Shown piece after piece: positions 7,688 to 14,553 of a DNA stretch of 38,627 nt. Location of the stretch: NCBI GenBank assembly GCA_964416315.1, contig CAYQDR010000035.1, forward strand, positions 1 to 38,627, read 5' to 3'. Below the pieces are notes generated by a model. That model was not told the origin of the DNA and did not search any database. It saw nothing but the letters and a program-made list of their open reading frames with translations. The stretch comes from CAYQDR01 sp964416315 (GTDB taxonomy: Bacteria; Methylomirabilota; Methylomirabilia; Rokubacteriales; DASRDR01). Position 1 is the stretch's first letter. Every line of letters begins with the position of its first letter. The translations under genes and the position numbers were made by a program.

Positions 7688-8419
7688 ATGGCGGCGCGCC
7701 GCGGCGGATCGCGCAGCCGGCGCCGGGCGCTGCCGTGGCTCGCCTGGGCCGTCCGCGCGCCGATGACCCGCGCGACGATCGGCCACGTCGTCCGCACCCT
7801 GCGGGGTCACGTCCGCCGGTGGAGGCCGACGGCCGTCTCCGAGGTGGCGGCGGAAGAGCGCGATCCCTTCCGCGTGCTCATCGCGTGCCTGCTCTCCCTG
7901 CGCACCCAGGACACGACGACGCGTCCGGCGGCGGCCCGGCTCTTCCGCCTCGCCGACACGCCCCCGGCGATGCTCCGCCTCGCCCCGCGGACGATCGAGC
8001 GCGCGATCTTCCCGGTCGGGTTCTACCGCACCAAGGCGCGCGTCATCCGCGGCGTGTGCCGGGACCTCCTGGCGCGCTTCGGCGGGCGCGTGCCGGACGA
8101 CCTGGATGCACTGCTCACCCTGAAGGGGGTCGGGCGCAAGACCGCGAACCTCGTCGTCACGGTGGGGTTCGGGAAGCCTGGCGTCTGCGTGGACGCCCAC
8201 GTCCACCGCATCTCCAACCGCCTCGGGTTCGTCCGGACCCGCACCCCCGAGCAGACGGAGCTCGCCCTCCGCGCGAAGCTCCCCCGACGGTACTGGCTGG
8301 AGTACAACGACCTCCTGGTCGCCTTCGGCCAGAACGTCTGCCGCCCGCTCTCCCCGCACTGCTCGCGATGCCCGGTGGCCCGCCCCTGCCGCCGGGTGGG
8401 CGTCGTGCGAGCCCGCTGA
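7688..8419 (+). CDS. nth: Endonuclease III (DNA glycosylase/AP lyase)
   Basis: 243 residues. The helix-hairpin-helix LKGVGRKTAN carries the catalytic Lys (K151). VDAHVHRISNR carries the catalytic Asp (D169). Four cysteines at 218, 225, 228 and 234, spaced C-x6-C-x2-C-x5-C, bind the [4Fe-4S] cluster. The enzyme removes oxidised pyrimidines and cuts the AP site in base excision repair. The ATG at 7688 has a GGAAG 10 bases upstream. An in-frame ATG at 7763 would give 218 residues, closer to the E. coli length, so the first 25 basic residues may not be translated. Confidence 0.95.
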   Translation: MAARRGGSRSRRRALPWLAWAVRAPMTRATIGHVVRTLRGHVRRWRPTAVSEVAAEERDPFRVLIACLLSLRTQDTTTRPAAARLFRLADTPPAMLRLAPRTIERAIFPVGFYRTKARVIRGVCRDLLARFGGRVPDDLDALLTLKGVGRKTANLVVTVGFGKPGVCVDAHVHRISNRLGFVRTRTPEQTELALRAKLPRRYWLEYNDLLVAFGQNVCRPLSPHCSRCPVARPCRRVGVVRAR

Positions 8420-8444
8420 GCGCCGGGCCGACCGCCGCGCCGTC

Positions 8445-9548
8445 GTGCGCCGCGCCGCGGTCCTCGCCCTCGGCCTCCTGCCGGCACTCCTCGCGTGGGG
8501 GCTCTTCCGCCTCGAGCGCGACCAGCCGCTCTGGCTCCGGCCCGCCCTGCCCCCCGCGCCCCGTCGGGCGCCGGCCGAGTGGCCGCGGCTCGTCCTCGCC
8601 TTCCACTACCCGTGGTACGGGACCCCGACCGGGCCGTCGGGGCGCTGGCGCCACTGGAACCACGCCCGCGTCGCCCTCCCCGAGGAGCGCATCCTCGGCT
8701 TCCACGACCCCCGCTGGGAGGTCGCGCCGGGTCGCCTCGACCTCGGCACCGCGCACTACCCCGCCCGCGGCCCCTACGACAGTCGCGACCCGGCGCTGAT
8801 CCGCGAGCAGCTCCAGCTCGCCCGCGAGGCGGGCCTCGACGGCTTCGTGGTCTCCTGGTGGGGGCGCGAGAGCGAGGAAGCCGTGGCCTTCCGCGCCCTC
8901 CTCGAGGCGGCGCGGGACTCGGGACTCCGCCTCACCGCGTACTACGAGGCGGCGTGGCTCTGGCCACGCGGCGTGGCCGGTGTCGCGGCCGATCTCGAGA
9001 CGCTCCTGGCCCGCCACGGCGGCCATCCGGCGTTCCTCCGCGCGGGCGGGGTTCCCGTCGTCCTCGTCTACGGCGCGCACCGGCTCCGGCCGGCGGCCTG
9101 GGACGCGATCCGCCGCCGACTCCACGCGCGCGGCCACCGGGTCCTCCTCGTCGGCGACGCGGCAAGGCCCGGCTGGCTCGAGCGCTTCGAGGGCCTCCAT
9201 CTCTACAGTCCCATCCCCCTGCTCGCCCGGGGCCAGGACCTCGCTCGCGTCTACCGAGAGCGCGCGGACGCCGCGCGCACCGCCGGCATCCCGTTCCTGC
9301 CCGCGGTGGCCCCGGGCTTCGACGACCGCGTGATCCGGGAGCCCGCCACGGTCGTGGACCGCTTGGAAGGGGCCACGTACGACGCGACCTGGAGGGCGGC
9401 GCTGGCGGCCGATGCCGCTGGAATCCTGGTCGCCTCGTGGAACGAGTGGCACGAGGGCAGCGAGATCGAGCCGAGTCGGGAGCACGGCCGCCGCTACCTG
9501 GACGCGACGCGCCGCTGGGCCGAGCGGTTTCGGGCGGGCGGGGGCTAG
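8445..9548 (+). CDS. GH99-like (glycosyl hydrolase family 99-related) domain protein
   Basis: 367 residues with an N-terminal anchor or signal helix (VLALGLLPALLAWGLF). LVLAFHYPWYGTP begins a (beta/alpha)8 barrel, DGFVVSWWGRESEEA lies in the middle, and near the end is SWNEWHEGSEIEPS, the hallmark of GH99-like and WbsX-type proteins. Some relatives are endo-alpha-mannosidases; many are uncharacterised and linked to surface polysaccharides. It probably works in the periplasm, anchored by the N-terminal helix. The start is GTG at 8445, 25 bases after nth. The substrate is unknown and the neighbours do not help. Confidence 0.82.
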   Translation: MRRAAVLALGLLPALLAWGLFRLERDQPLWLRPALPPAPRRAPAEWPRLVLAFHYPWYGTPTGPSGRWRHWNHARVALPEERILGFHDPRWEVAPGRLDLGTAHYPARGPYDSRDPALIREQLQLAREAGLDGFVVSWWGRESEEAVAFRALLEAARDSGLRLTAYYEAAWLWPRGVAGVAADLETLLARHGGHPAFLRAGGVPVVLVYGAHRLRPAAWDAIRRRLHARGHRVLLVGDAARPGWLERFEGLHLYSPIPLLARGQDLARVYRERADAARTAGIPFLPAVAPGFDDRVIREPATVVDRLEGATYDATWRAALAADAAGILVASWNEWHEGSEIEPSREHGRRYLDATRRWAERFRAGGG

Positions 9549-9650
9549 ATCCTCGGAGGGGGGCTCTGCCCCCCTTCCGTTCAGACCGGCGCGGCTGCGC
9601 CGGGCGGCCCTCCCGGCAAAGCCGGGGCGTTCGCCCTTCGGCGAACGCAT
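9549..9650. repeat. Composite palindromic repeat element (copy 2), between convergent genes
   Basis: Three stem-loops in a row: ggaggggggctc facing gccccccttcc (9554-9578), cccggc-aaa-gccggg (9612-9626), and gcgttcgcc-cttc-ggcgaacgc (9627-9648, a 9-bp perfect stem). A related series lies at 23937-24054. It sits between the convergent GH99-like and methyltransferase genes, where it may end transcription from both sides. Confidence 0.75.
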
Positions 9651-9686
9651 CGGGCCTGCCTCCCCCCGGGTTACTCCGACACGCTC

Positions 9687-10430
9687 CTAGACCGGCCGGC
9701 GGGCGACGAGCGCCCAGGCCGTCGCGACGCGTCGGAAGCCGGGGACCCGGACCAGCGCGCGATCGAGGCGCTCGTAGGGCCGCCAGACGAGCCCCGCGAG
9801 CCGGGCGAGGGCGGGCGAGCGGCCCCAGACGTTGCGCGGGAGCAGGTGGAACGGGCGGCAGCGCAACACCTCGAAGCCGGCCGCCTCGAACAGGTGGACC
9901 GCCTCGCGGCGCGCGTAGGTTCGCTCGTGGTGGAACCGGCCGAGCCGCCGCCCGAGCCACTCGGTCCACGCGTCCCGGTTCGGCAGGTGGTAGGTGAAGA
10001 CCCAGCCCCCCGGGCGCAACACCCGGGAGAGCTCGGCGAGCGCTCCGGCCACGTCATCCACGTGCTCGAGCACGCCGCAGTTGAGCACCGCGTCGAACTC
10101 GCCGTCCGCGAACGGGAGCCGCGGGCCCGGCGCGACCACGTACGGGACCCCGGCACCGGCGAGCAGCCCGTCCCCCGCGCCCTTGTCCTCGACGTCGTAG
10201 GCCACGACGGCGAAGCCGCGGGAGCGGAGCAGGAGGGCGAGCTGCCCCCACCCCGCCCCCCAGTCGAGGATCCGCTCGCGCCCCTGCCGCGCGAGTACCG
10301 CGGTCACCTCGGCCGCGATCGCCCCGTACTGCGCGACCCCGACCGAGCTCGCGATGTTCGAGTACTCGGGCTCACGGCCCACCCGGGCGCGCCCGAAGGC
10401 GAGGATGCGCCCCGCCGCGCCCGCCGGCAC
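9687..10430 (-). CDS. SAM-dependent methyltransferase, class I
   Basis: 247 residues from a GTG at 10430. The start is uncertain because no ATG is available and the frame stays open upstream through the nfo gene. Motif I is ILDWGAGWGQLALLL, the acidic strand end is VVAYDVEDK, and motif IV is FDAVLNCGVLEHVDD followed by RVLRPGGWVFTY. This is a typical Methyltransf_11 fold that uses SAM. The C-terminal 80 residues are basic and helical (FHLLPRNVWGRSPAL), perhaps for substrate binding. The substrate is unknown. It follows nfo by about 26 bases, so the two are probably cotranscribed. Confidence 0.85.
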   Translation of the reverse strand: MPAGAAGRILAFGRARVGREPEYSNIASSVGVAQYGAIAAEVTAVLARQGRERILDWGAGWGQLALLLRSRGFAVVAYDVEDKGAGDGLLAGAGVPYVVAPGPRLPFADGEFDAVLNCGVLEHVDDVAGALAELSRVLRPGGWVFTYHLPNRDAWTEWLGRRLGRFHHERTYARREAVHLFEAAGFEVLRCRPFHLLPRNVWGRSPALARLAGLVWRPYERLDRALVRVPGFRRVATAWALVARRPV

Positions 10431-10456
10431 CTCGCCCCCCGCGGCGGCTCGCGCGG

Positions 10457-11347
10457 TCAGCGGCGTGTGCGCCTCCGCCGGAGGCGCCGGAGGGTCGCCA
10501 GGTTCCGGCGGTCCCAGCCGTCCGCCTTGGGCGTCTCGATGCACATCGGCACCCGACCGACTCGCGGGTGGTTCAGGACGAAGCGGAACGCGGCGAGCCC
10601 GACCCGCCCGCGCCCGATGTGCTCGTGGCGGTCGAGTCCCGAGCCGAGCGTGCCCTTCGAGTCGTTCAGGTGGAAGGCCACCACGCGGTCGAGACCGACC
10701 ATCCGGTCGAACTCGGCGAGCGTCCGGGCAAAGCCCGCCGCGGTGCGGATGTCGTACCCGGCGGCGAGGAGGTGGCAGGTGTCGAGGCACACGCCCACGC
10801 GCTCGGGGTCGCGCACCGCCCCGAGCACCGCGCCCAGCTCCCCGGCGCGCGCCCCCAGCAGGCGCCCCGCCCCGGCCGTGTTCTCGAGGGCGATCCGCAC
10901 CCGGTATCCCGCGGTCCGCGCGTGAAGCTCGTCGAGCGCCCGCGCGAGCCGCGCGAGCCCGGCCTCGCGCCCCGCGCCCTTGTGCGACCCCGGATGGATC
11001 ACGACGAACGGGAGCCCGAGCGCCTCCGCCCGCTCCAGCTCGTCGTGGAACGCCGCGACCGACCGCTCCCACTCCGCCGCATCCGGCCCCGCCAGGTTGA
11101 TCAGGTAGGTGGCGTGGCCGAAGACGGCGAGGATCCCGGTGGCGGCCTGCGCCCGCCGGAACTCGCGGATCTCGTCGGCTTCGAGGGGGCGCCCCGCCCA
11201 CCGGACCTGGTTCTTCAGGAAGAGCTGGACGACCGAGCAGCCCACCTCGCGCCCGCGGCGGAGCGCCTGCGGCAACCCGCCGGCGATGGACATGTGGGCC
11301 CCCAGGTTGTCGACGCAAGGCCCCCGCCGCCCGACCGCGCGGTTCAC
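10457..11347 (-). CDS. nfo: Endonuclease IV (AP endonuclease)
   Basis: 296 residues. The TIM-barrel zinc-binding motifs of endonuclease IV are all present in order: FGHATYLINLA, VIHPGSHKG, IALENTAG, VCLDTCHLLAAGYD, FHLNDSKGTLGSGLDRHEH and IGRGRVG. The enzyme cuts 5' of abasic sites and removes 3' blocking groups in base excision repair. It starts at GTG 11347 (MNRAVGRRGPCVDNLGAHMS), and LGAHMS is the usual first strand. Together with nth at 7688 and ATL at 14176 the window holds three DNA repair genes. The length is normal for the family (about 280). Confidence 0.95.
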   Translation of the reverse strand: MNRAVGRRGPCVDNLGAHMSIAGGLPQALRRGREVGCSVVQLFLKNQVRWAGRPLEADEIREFRRAQAATGILAVFGHATYLINLAGPDAAEWERSVAAFHDELERAEALGLPFVVIHPGSHKGAGREAGLARLARALDELHARTAGYRVRIALENTAGAGRLLGARAGELGAVLGAVRDPERVGVCLDTCHLLAAGYDIRTAAGFARTLAEFDRMVGLDRVVAFHLNDSKGTLGSGLDRHEHIGRGRVGLAAFRFVLNHPRVGRVPMCIETPKADGWDRRNLATLRRLRRRRTRR

Positions 11348-11432
11348 GAGCGTATTCGGCCACGCGGGGGGAGGAGCAATGCGGCGGCACCCCGGCGCCC
11401 GACGGCCGTTCCCGGGTGCCGCCGCCAGCGGA

Positions 11433-11894
11433 TCAGTGCAGCTTCTTGACCTCGCCGAGGATCCTCTCGGGGTCGGGCAGCTCCCCTTTCCCGTAGCGCT
11501 CGACGAAGCGGATCTTCCCGTCCCGGTCCACCACGAAGGTCGCCCGGTAGTTGGCGTTCAGGTCGGGCCAGTGGATGCCGTACTTCTTCACGACCTCGCG
11601 GTGAATGTCGCCGAGGAGGGGGTAGGAGATCCCGCCGAGCGACTTCCCCCACGCCTCGTGACTGTAGATGGAGTCGGTCGAGATGCCCACGACCTGGGCG
11701 TTCGCCGCCTCGAAGTCCCGGCGCCGGGCTTCGAAGGCCGGCATCTCCTTGGTTCACCCGGGGGTCCAATCGAGCACGTAGAAGAGGAGGACGACGTGCT
11801 GCTTCCCCTTCTGCTCCGCGAGGCTCCACTCCCTCCCCCCGATGCCCTGGAGCTTGAACTCCGGGGCCGGGTCCCCCACCTTCAGGTCGGCCAT
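11433..11894 (-). CDS. Selenocysteine-containing peroxiredoxin (in-frame UGA at the peroxidatic position)
   Basis: 154 codons with a UGA at 11756-11754 read as selenocysteine at residue 47. Before it the frame reads MADLKVGDPAPEFKL and ends YVLDWTPG. After it the same frame continues TKEMPAFEARRRDFEAANAQ, VVGISTDS and RATFVVDRDGKIRF. Peroxiredoxins have DFTPxCTKEMPAF here, so the UGA sits exactly on the peroxidatic Cys. The protein has no other Cys, so it would be a 1-Sec type. It would reduce peroxides using an external thiol donor, perhaps the thioredoxin system (trxB at 37237). The start has a strong AAGGAGGG 6 bases upstream and overlaps the MBL gene end by 13 bases. A hairpin follows the UGA. 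The alternative, a nonsense mutation, is unlikely because both flanks are intact. Confidence 0.87.
11709..11756 (-). promoter_or_regulatory. Candidate bacterial SECIS element
   Basis: 18 bases after the UGA (11756-11754) the mRNA can pair UUCGAAG with CUUCGAG (G-U allowed at the base). A C/A mismatch follows, then a CC/GG stem closing a GGCGCC loop (11735-11709). Bacterial SECIS hairpins lie in the coding region just after the UGA and bind SelB. The apical loop here is about 28 bases past the UGA, within the usual range. The loop lacks the classical GGU, so the assignment is tentative. Confidence 0.45.
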
Positions 11895-12784
11895 GGCATG
11901 CCCTCCTTTCCGTTGGTGGCGAGCGCCCGTCGGGCCTCGGGCCCGGGGCGCCCGCAGCGCGCCCAGACCTGGGGCCGGTACGCCTCCAGCGCCGCGTCCC
12001 GGCGCCCGAGGAACTCGGCCGCCGTGACGACGCGTCCCGTGGCGAACGCGGGCCCCAGCCGCTCGCGGTAGCGACGGTCGCGCAGCGCGTGGTGGTCCAC
12101 GATCACGCGGCAACCCGTCTCGTTGACGAGGCGCAGCAGGTTCGCGAGGCCCGCGCGGATCACGTCCGCGCCGACGCGCGCCTCCAGGTACGTCGGGGGG
12201 CCCGACAGATACACGAGGTCCGGGCGCTCTCGGAGGATGTAGGCCGTCGCGACTGCGGACGCCGGCCCCTGGACGTCCGCGGCGTGGACGAACCGCGTTC
12301 CGTCGTCCACGGTGACGGCGACGACGAACCCGAAGCCGGAGCCCTCGAGCCCGTGGGCCAGCGGCGGCGAGATCCTCACGCGCACCCCCCCGACCTCGGC
12401 GACGCGCCCCTCGGCCGGCTCGAGCGCGGACTGTCCCTGGAGCGCCCGCCAGAAACTGCGTCCGCGGGCCGCCTGGTGCTCGTCGGCCATCCGCCGCGGG
12501 TCCCGGGCCCAGACGCGCCGTCCCGCGTACAGCTCGGGCTCCGGCCGGTAGTGGTCCCCGTGGTAGTGGCTGATCGTGACCAGCGTCGCGCGCCGGGCGT
12601 AGCCCTCGATCCGATCGAGCGCCCGCTTGAGCGCTTCCTCCTCTTCCGGGGCGGGGGCCAGCCCGTAGCGGCGCGGGCTCAGCGTCGCGCCGGGGTCGAG
12701 CAGGAGCCGCAGCTCCCCGGCCTCGACGTACGTTGCCATCGACCGCACGCCGAGGGAGTCCGCCGCCAGCGGCATCACGCGCAT
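11882..12784 (-). CDS. MBL-fold metallo-hydrolase
   Basis: 300 residues. The metal motif SHYHGDHYRP fits HxHxDH apart from a changed first position (YHGDH). Other ligands are likely in SPPLAHGLEG, VHAADVQG and IVDHHALRD. The overall pattern (MATYVEAGELRLLLDPG at the start, DLVYLSGPPTYLE later) resembles the UPF0282 group of beta-lactamase-fold proteins, whose substrate is unknown. The ATG at 12784 is the first start in frame. The gene ends inside the start of the peroxiredoxin gene, so the pair is coupled and may act in the same stress response. Confidence 0.8.
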   Translation of the reverse strand: MRVMPLAADSLGVRSMATYVEAGELRLLLDPGATLSPRRYGLAPAPEEEEALKRALDRIEGYARRATLVTISHYHGDHYRPEPELYAGRRVWARDPRRMADEHQAARGRSFWRALQGQSALEPAEGRVAEVGGVRVRISPPLAHGLEGSGFGFVVAVTVDDGTRFVHAADVQGPASAVATAYILRERPDLVYLSGPPTYLEARVGADVIRAGLANLLRLVNETGCRVIVDHHALRDRRYRERLGPAFATGRVVTAAEFLGRRDAALEAYRPQVWARCGRPGPEARRALATNGKEGMPWPT

Positions 12785-12809
12785 GAAGCCGTCGTCTCCC
12801 TCACCCTAT

Positions 12810-12832
12810 CCCTCTCCCCGGAGGGGAGAGGG
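12810..12832. repeat. Perfect 10-bp-stem palindrome between SDR and MBL genes
   Basis: ccctctcccc pairs with ggggagaggg around a gga loop. No T-run follows, so it is a GC-clamped hairpin that might slow polymerase or protect mRNA ends. Similar ccctctcccc palindromes are common intergenic repeats in high-GC genomes. Confidence 0.6.
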
Positions 12833-12840
12833 GATCTCCG

Positions 12841-13602
12841 TCACAGGAGCCGGCCGCCGTCCACGTCCAGGCACGATCCCGTGACCATCGCCGCGTCGTC
12901 CGACGCGAGGTAGAGCGCGGCGGCCGCGACATCCTCGGCGGTGCAGAAGCGGCCGAGCGGGATCGTCTGAACGAACGCCCGCCGGGCGTCCTCCTCCGGC
13001 AGCCCCGGCTTGAAGAACCCGGGGAGCATCGGCGTGTCGGTCGCGACCGGATTGATCGCGACCACGCGGATCCGGAACGGCGCCAGCTCCGCCGCGAGGC
13101 TCTTCGTCAGCGTGATCACGGCACCCTTGGACATGTTGTAGGCCGAGAGCCCCGGCCGCGGCCGCACGCCGGCGGTGGACGCCGTGTTCATGATGACCCC
13201 GCCGCCCCCACGCTTGAGGACGGGAACGGCGTACTTGCACCCGAGGAACGCGCCACGCACGTTGACGGCGAGGATCCGGTCGAGGAGTGCCTCGGGCACC
13301 TCCTCGACCGGGGTGGACGGCATGGGGACGCCGGCGTTGTTGAAGCAGATGTCGAGCCGGCCCAGCTCGCGCACGCACGCCTCCACCATCCCGCGCGCAT
13401 CGTCGGCACGGCTCACGTCGGCCTCGCAGAACGCCGCCCGGCTCCCCGCCGCCTCGATCTGCCGGACGGTCTCCTTCCCCTGGGCCGCGTCGATGTCCAC
13501 GACCAGCACCCGCGCGCCTTCGCGCGCGAACAGGAGCGCCGACGCCCGCCCCATCCCCGAACCGGCCCCCGTGATGAGCGCCACACGGTCCCGAAGCTTC
13601 AC
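12841..13602 (-). CDS. Short-chain dehydrogenase/reductase (SDR)
   Basis: 253 residues. The cofactor motif is TGAGSGMGRA, with Asp at the end of beta 2 (VLVVDID) suggesting NAD rather than NADP. The NNAG motif (CFNNAGVP), the catalytic Ser in MNTASTAG and the YNMSKG tetrad (Tyr, Lys) are all present. The C-terminus DAAMVTGSCLDVDGGRLL is classical. The enzyme is a FabG-like oxidoreductase of unknown substrate. The GTG start at 13602 overlaps the YbaK-like gene stop by 4 bases, so they form one unit. Confidence 0.93.
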   Translation of the reverse strand: MKLRDRVALITGAGSGMGRASALLFAREGARVLVVDIDAAQGKETVRQIEAAGSRAAFCEADVSRADDARGMVEACVRELGRLDICFNNAGVPMPSTPVEEVPEALLDRILAVNVRGAFLGCKYAVPVLKRGGGGVIMNTASTAGVRPRPGLSAYNMSKGAVITLTKSLAAELAPFRIRVVAINPVATDTPMLPGFFKPGLPEEDARRAFVQTIPLGRFCTAEDVAAAALYLASDDAAMVTGSCLDVDGGRLL

Positions 13603-14087
13603 GCCTGACCTCCCTCCCGGCCCCCGCGCTTGATGTCCGCCACCTGGCCGCCCGTGACCCGGCACAGCTCCTCGGGCGTCACCGGGAAGACCGTGTGCGG
13701 CGTCCCCGCCGCCGCGAACAGCCGGTCGTAGCCGAGGAGATCCCGGTCGATCAGGACCCGCAGCGTCCGGGCGTGCCCGACCGGCGGCACGCCCCCGATC
13801 GCGAACCCGGTCGCCGCCCGCACGGCGTCGGCGTCGGCGCGGCGGATCGGCTTCCCCACGAGCGCGGCGAGCCGCGCTTCGTCCGCCTGGTTCGCCCCCG
13901 ACACGAGCGCCAGGATCGGCTCCGGGCCCGCGAGGAAGACCAGCGACTTGACGATCTGCGCGACGCCCACCCCGCACGCCGCGGCGGCCTCCGCGGCCGT
14001 CCGCGCACTCGCCCGGAGCTCGACCACCTCGCCCGCGAGGCCGTGCGCCCGGAGCGCGTCCCGGACCCGCGCCGCCGCGGGGTGCAT
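13599..14087 (-). CDS. YbaK/EbsC-family aminoacyl-tRNA deacylase-like protein
   Basis: 162 residues from ATG 14087. The fold markers are VGVAQIVKSLVFLAGPEPILALVSG (the conserved Lys in IVKSL is the YbaK active-site lysine), then FAIGGVPPVGH and the closing VFPVTPEELCRVTGGQVADI. The family hydrolyses mischarged tRNAs such as Cys-tRNA(Pro) or Ala-tRNA(Pro). No tRNA synthetase is adjacent. It is coupled to the SDR gene by a GTGA overlap. Confidence 0.9.
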   Translation of the reverse strand: MHPAAARVRDALRAHGLAGEVVELRASARTAAEAAAACGVGVAQIVKSLVFLAGPEPILALVSGANQADEARLAALVGKPIRRADADAVRAATGFAIGGVPPVGHARTLRVLIDRDLLGYDRLFAAAGTPHTVFPVTPEELCRVTGGQVADIKRGGREGGQA

Positions 14088-14100
14088 CAGCAGCGTCGGC

Positions 14101-14146
14101 GGGGGGCTCCGCCCCCCTTTCTTTCGGGGGGCCGAAACGTCCCCCC
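14101..14146. repeat. GC-rich palindromes (dispersed repeat copy 3)
   Basis: ggggggctccgcccccc at 14101-14117 is the core hairpin also seen at 9555 and 23943. A second pair, ggggggccgaaacgtcccccc, lies at 14126-14146. It is between ATL and YbaK on the same strand and lacks a T-run. Confidence 0.6.
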
Positions 14147-14175
14147 GGGAACCGGTCGCGCGGGCCGGGTACCCA

Positions 14176-14553
14176 TCAGAGCCGCGCGAGGGCGGCGAGG
14201 TGCCCGGCGGCCGGCGCGCGCGCGGCACGGGCGCGACGCCCGCGCCACCGGTAGCGGCAGAGGTCCACCCGGCCTCGGCCGAAGCGCACGCCCTCGGCTT
14301 CGAGGAGGAGTTGCTGGTTCACCATGCTCCCGACGTTCGCGCGGAGGCTGATGCCCCCGCGCGCGTTGATCACCCGGTACCAGGGCACCCCGGGCGGGCA
14401 GCGCGCCATCGCATACCCCACCGCCCGCGCGGCCCGCGGCGCCCCGAGCAGCGCCGCGACCTGCCCGTACGTCACGACGCGCCCCGGAGGCACCCGGCGC
14501 ACCAGGGCGAACACCGCCCGGTCGAAGCGGCCGGCGGGGACATCCCGCCTCAC
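14176..14553 (-). CDS. Alkyltransferase-like (ATL) DNA-binding protein
   Basis: 125 residues from a GTG that overlaps the ABC transporter stop (GTGA). The sequence is of the MGMT/Ada C-terminal fold: RFDRAVFALVRRVPPGRVVTYG, QVAALLGAPRAARAVGYAM with the Arg finger, then PPGVPWYRVINARGGIS. In methyltransferases the last motif is PCHRV with the acceptor Cys. Here Trp58 replaces Cys, as in ATL proteins, which bind O6-alkylguanine and hand it to nucleotide excision repair without removing it. The basic C-terminus (RWRGRRARAARAP) may aid DNA contact. Confidence 0.88.
   Translation of the reverse strand: MRRDVPAGRFDRAVFALVRRVPPGRVVTYGQVAALLGAPRAARAVGYAMARCPPGVPWYRVINARGGISLRANVGSMVNQQLLLEAEGVRFGRGRVDLCRYRWRGRRARAARAPAAGHLAALARL

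Noticed and set aside
9687..11390. A single 567-codon frame that would fuse nfo sequence to the methyltransferase
   Set aside because: The part over nfo is in a different frame from the endonuclease IV protein and has no homology. Only the C-terminal 247 codons are real.
11433..11894. Treating the peroxiredoxin as a pseudogene with a nonsense mutation
   Set aside because: The stop is UGA, sits exactly at the peroxidatic Cys, and all sequence on both sides is intact and in one frame, which random decay would not give.
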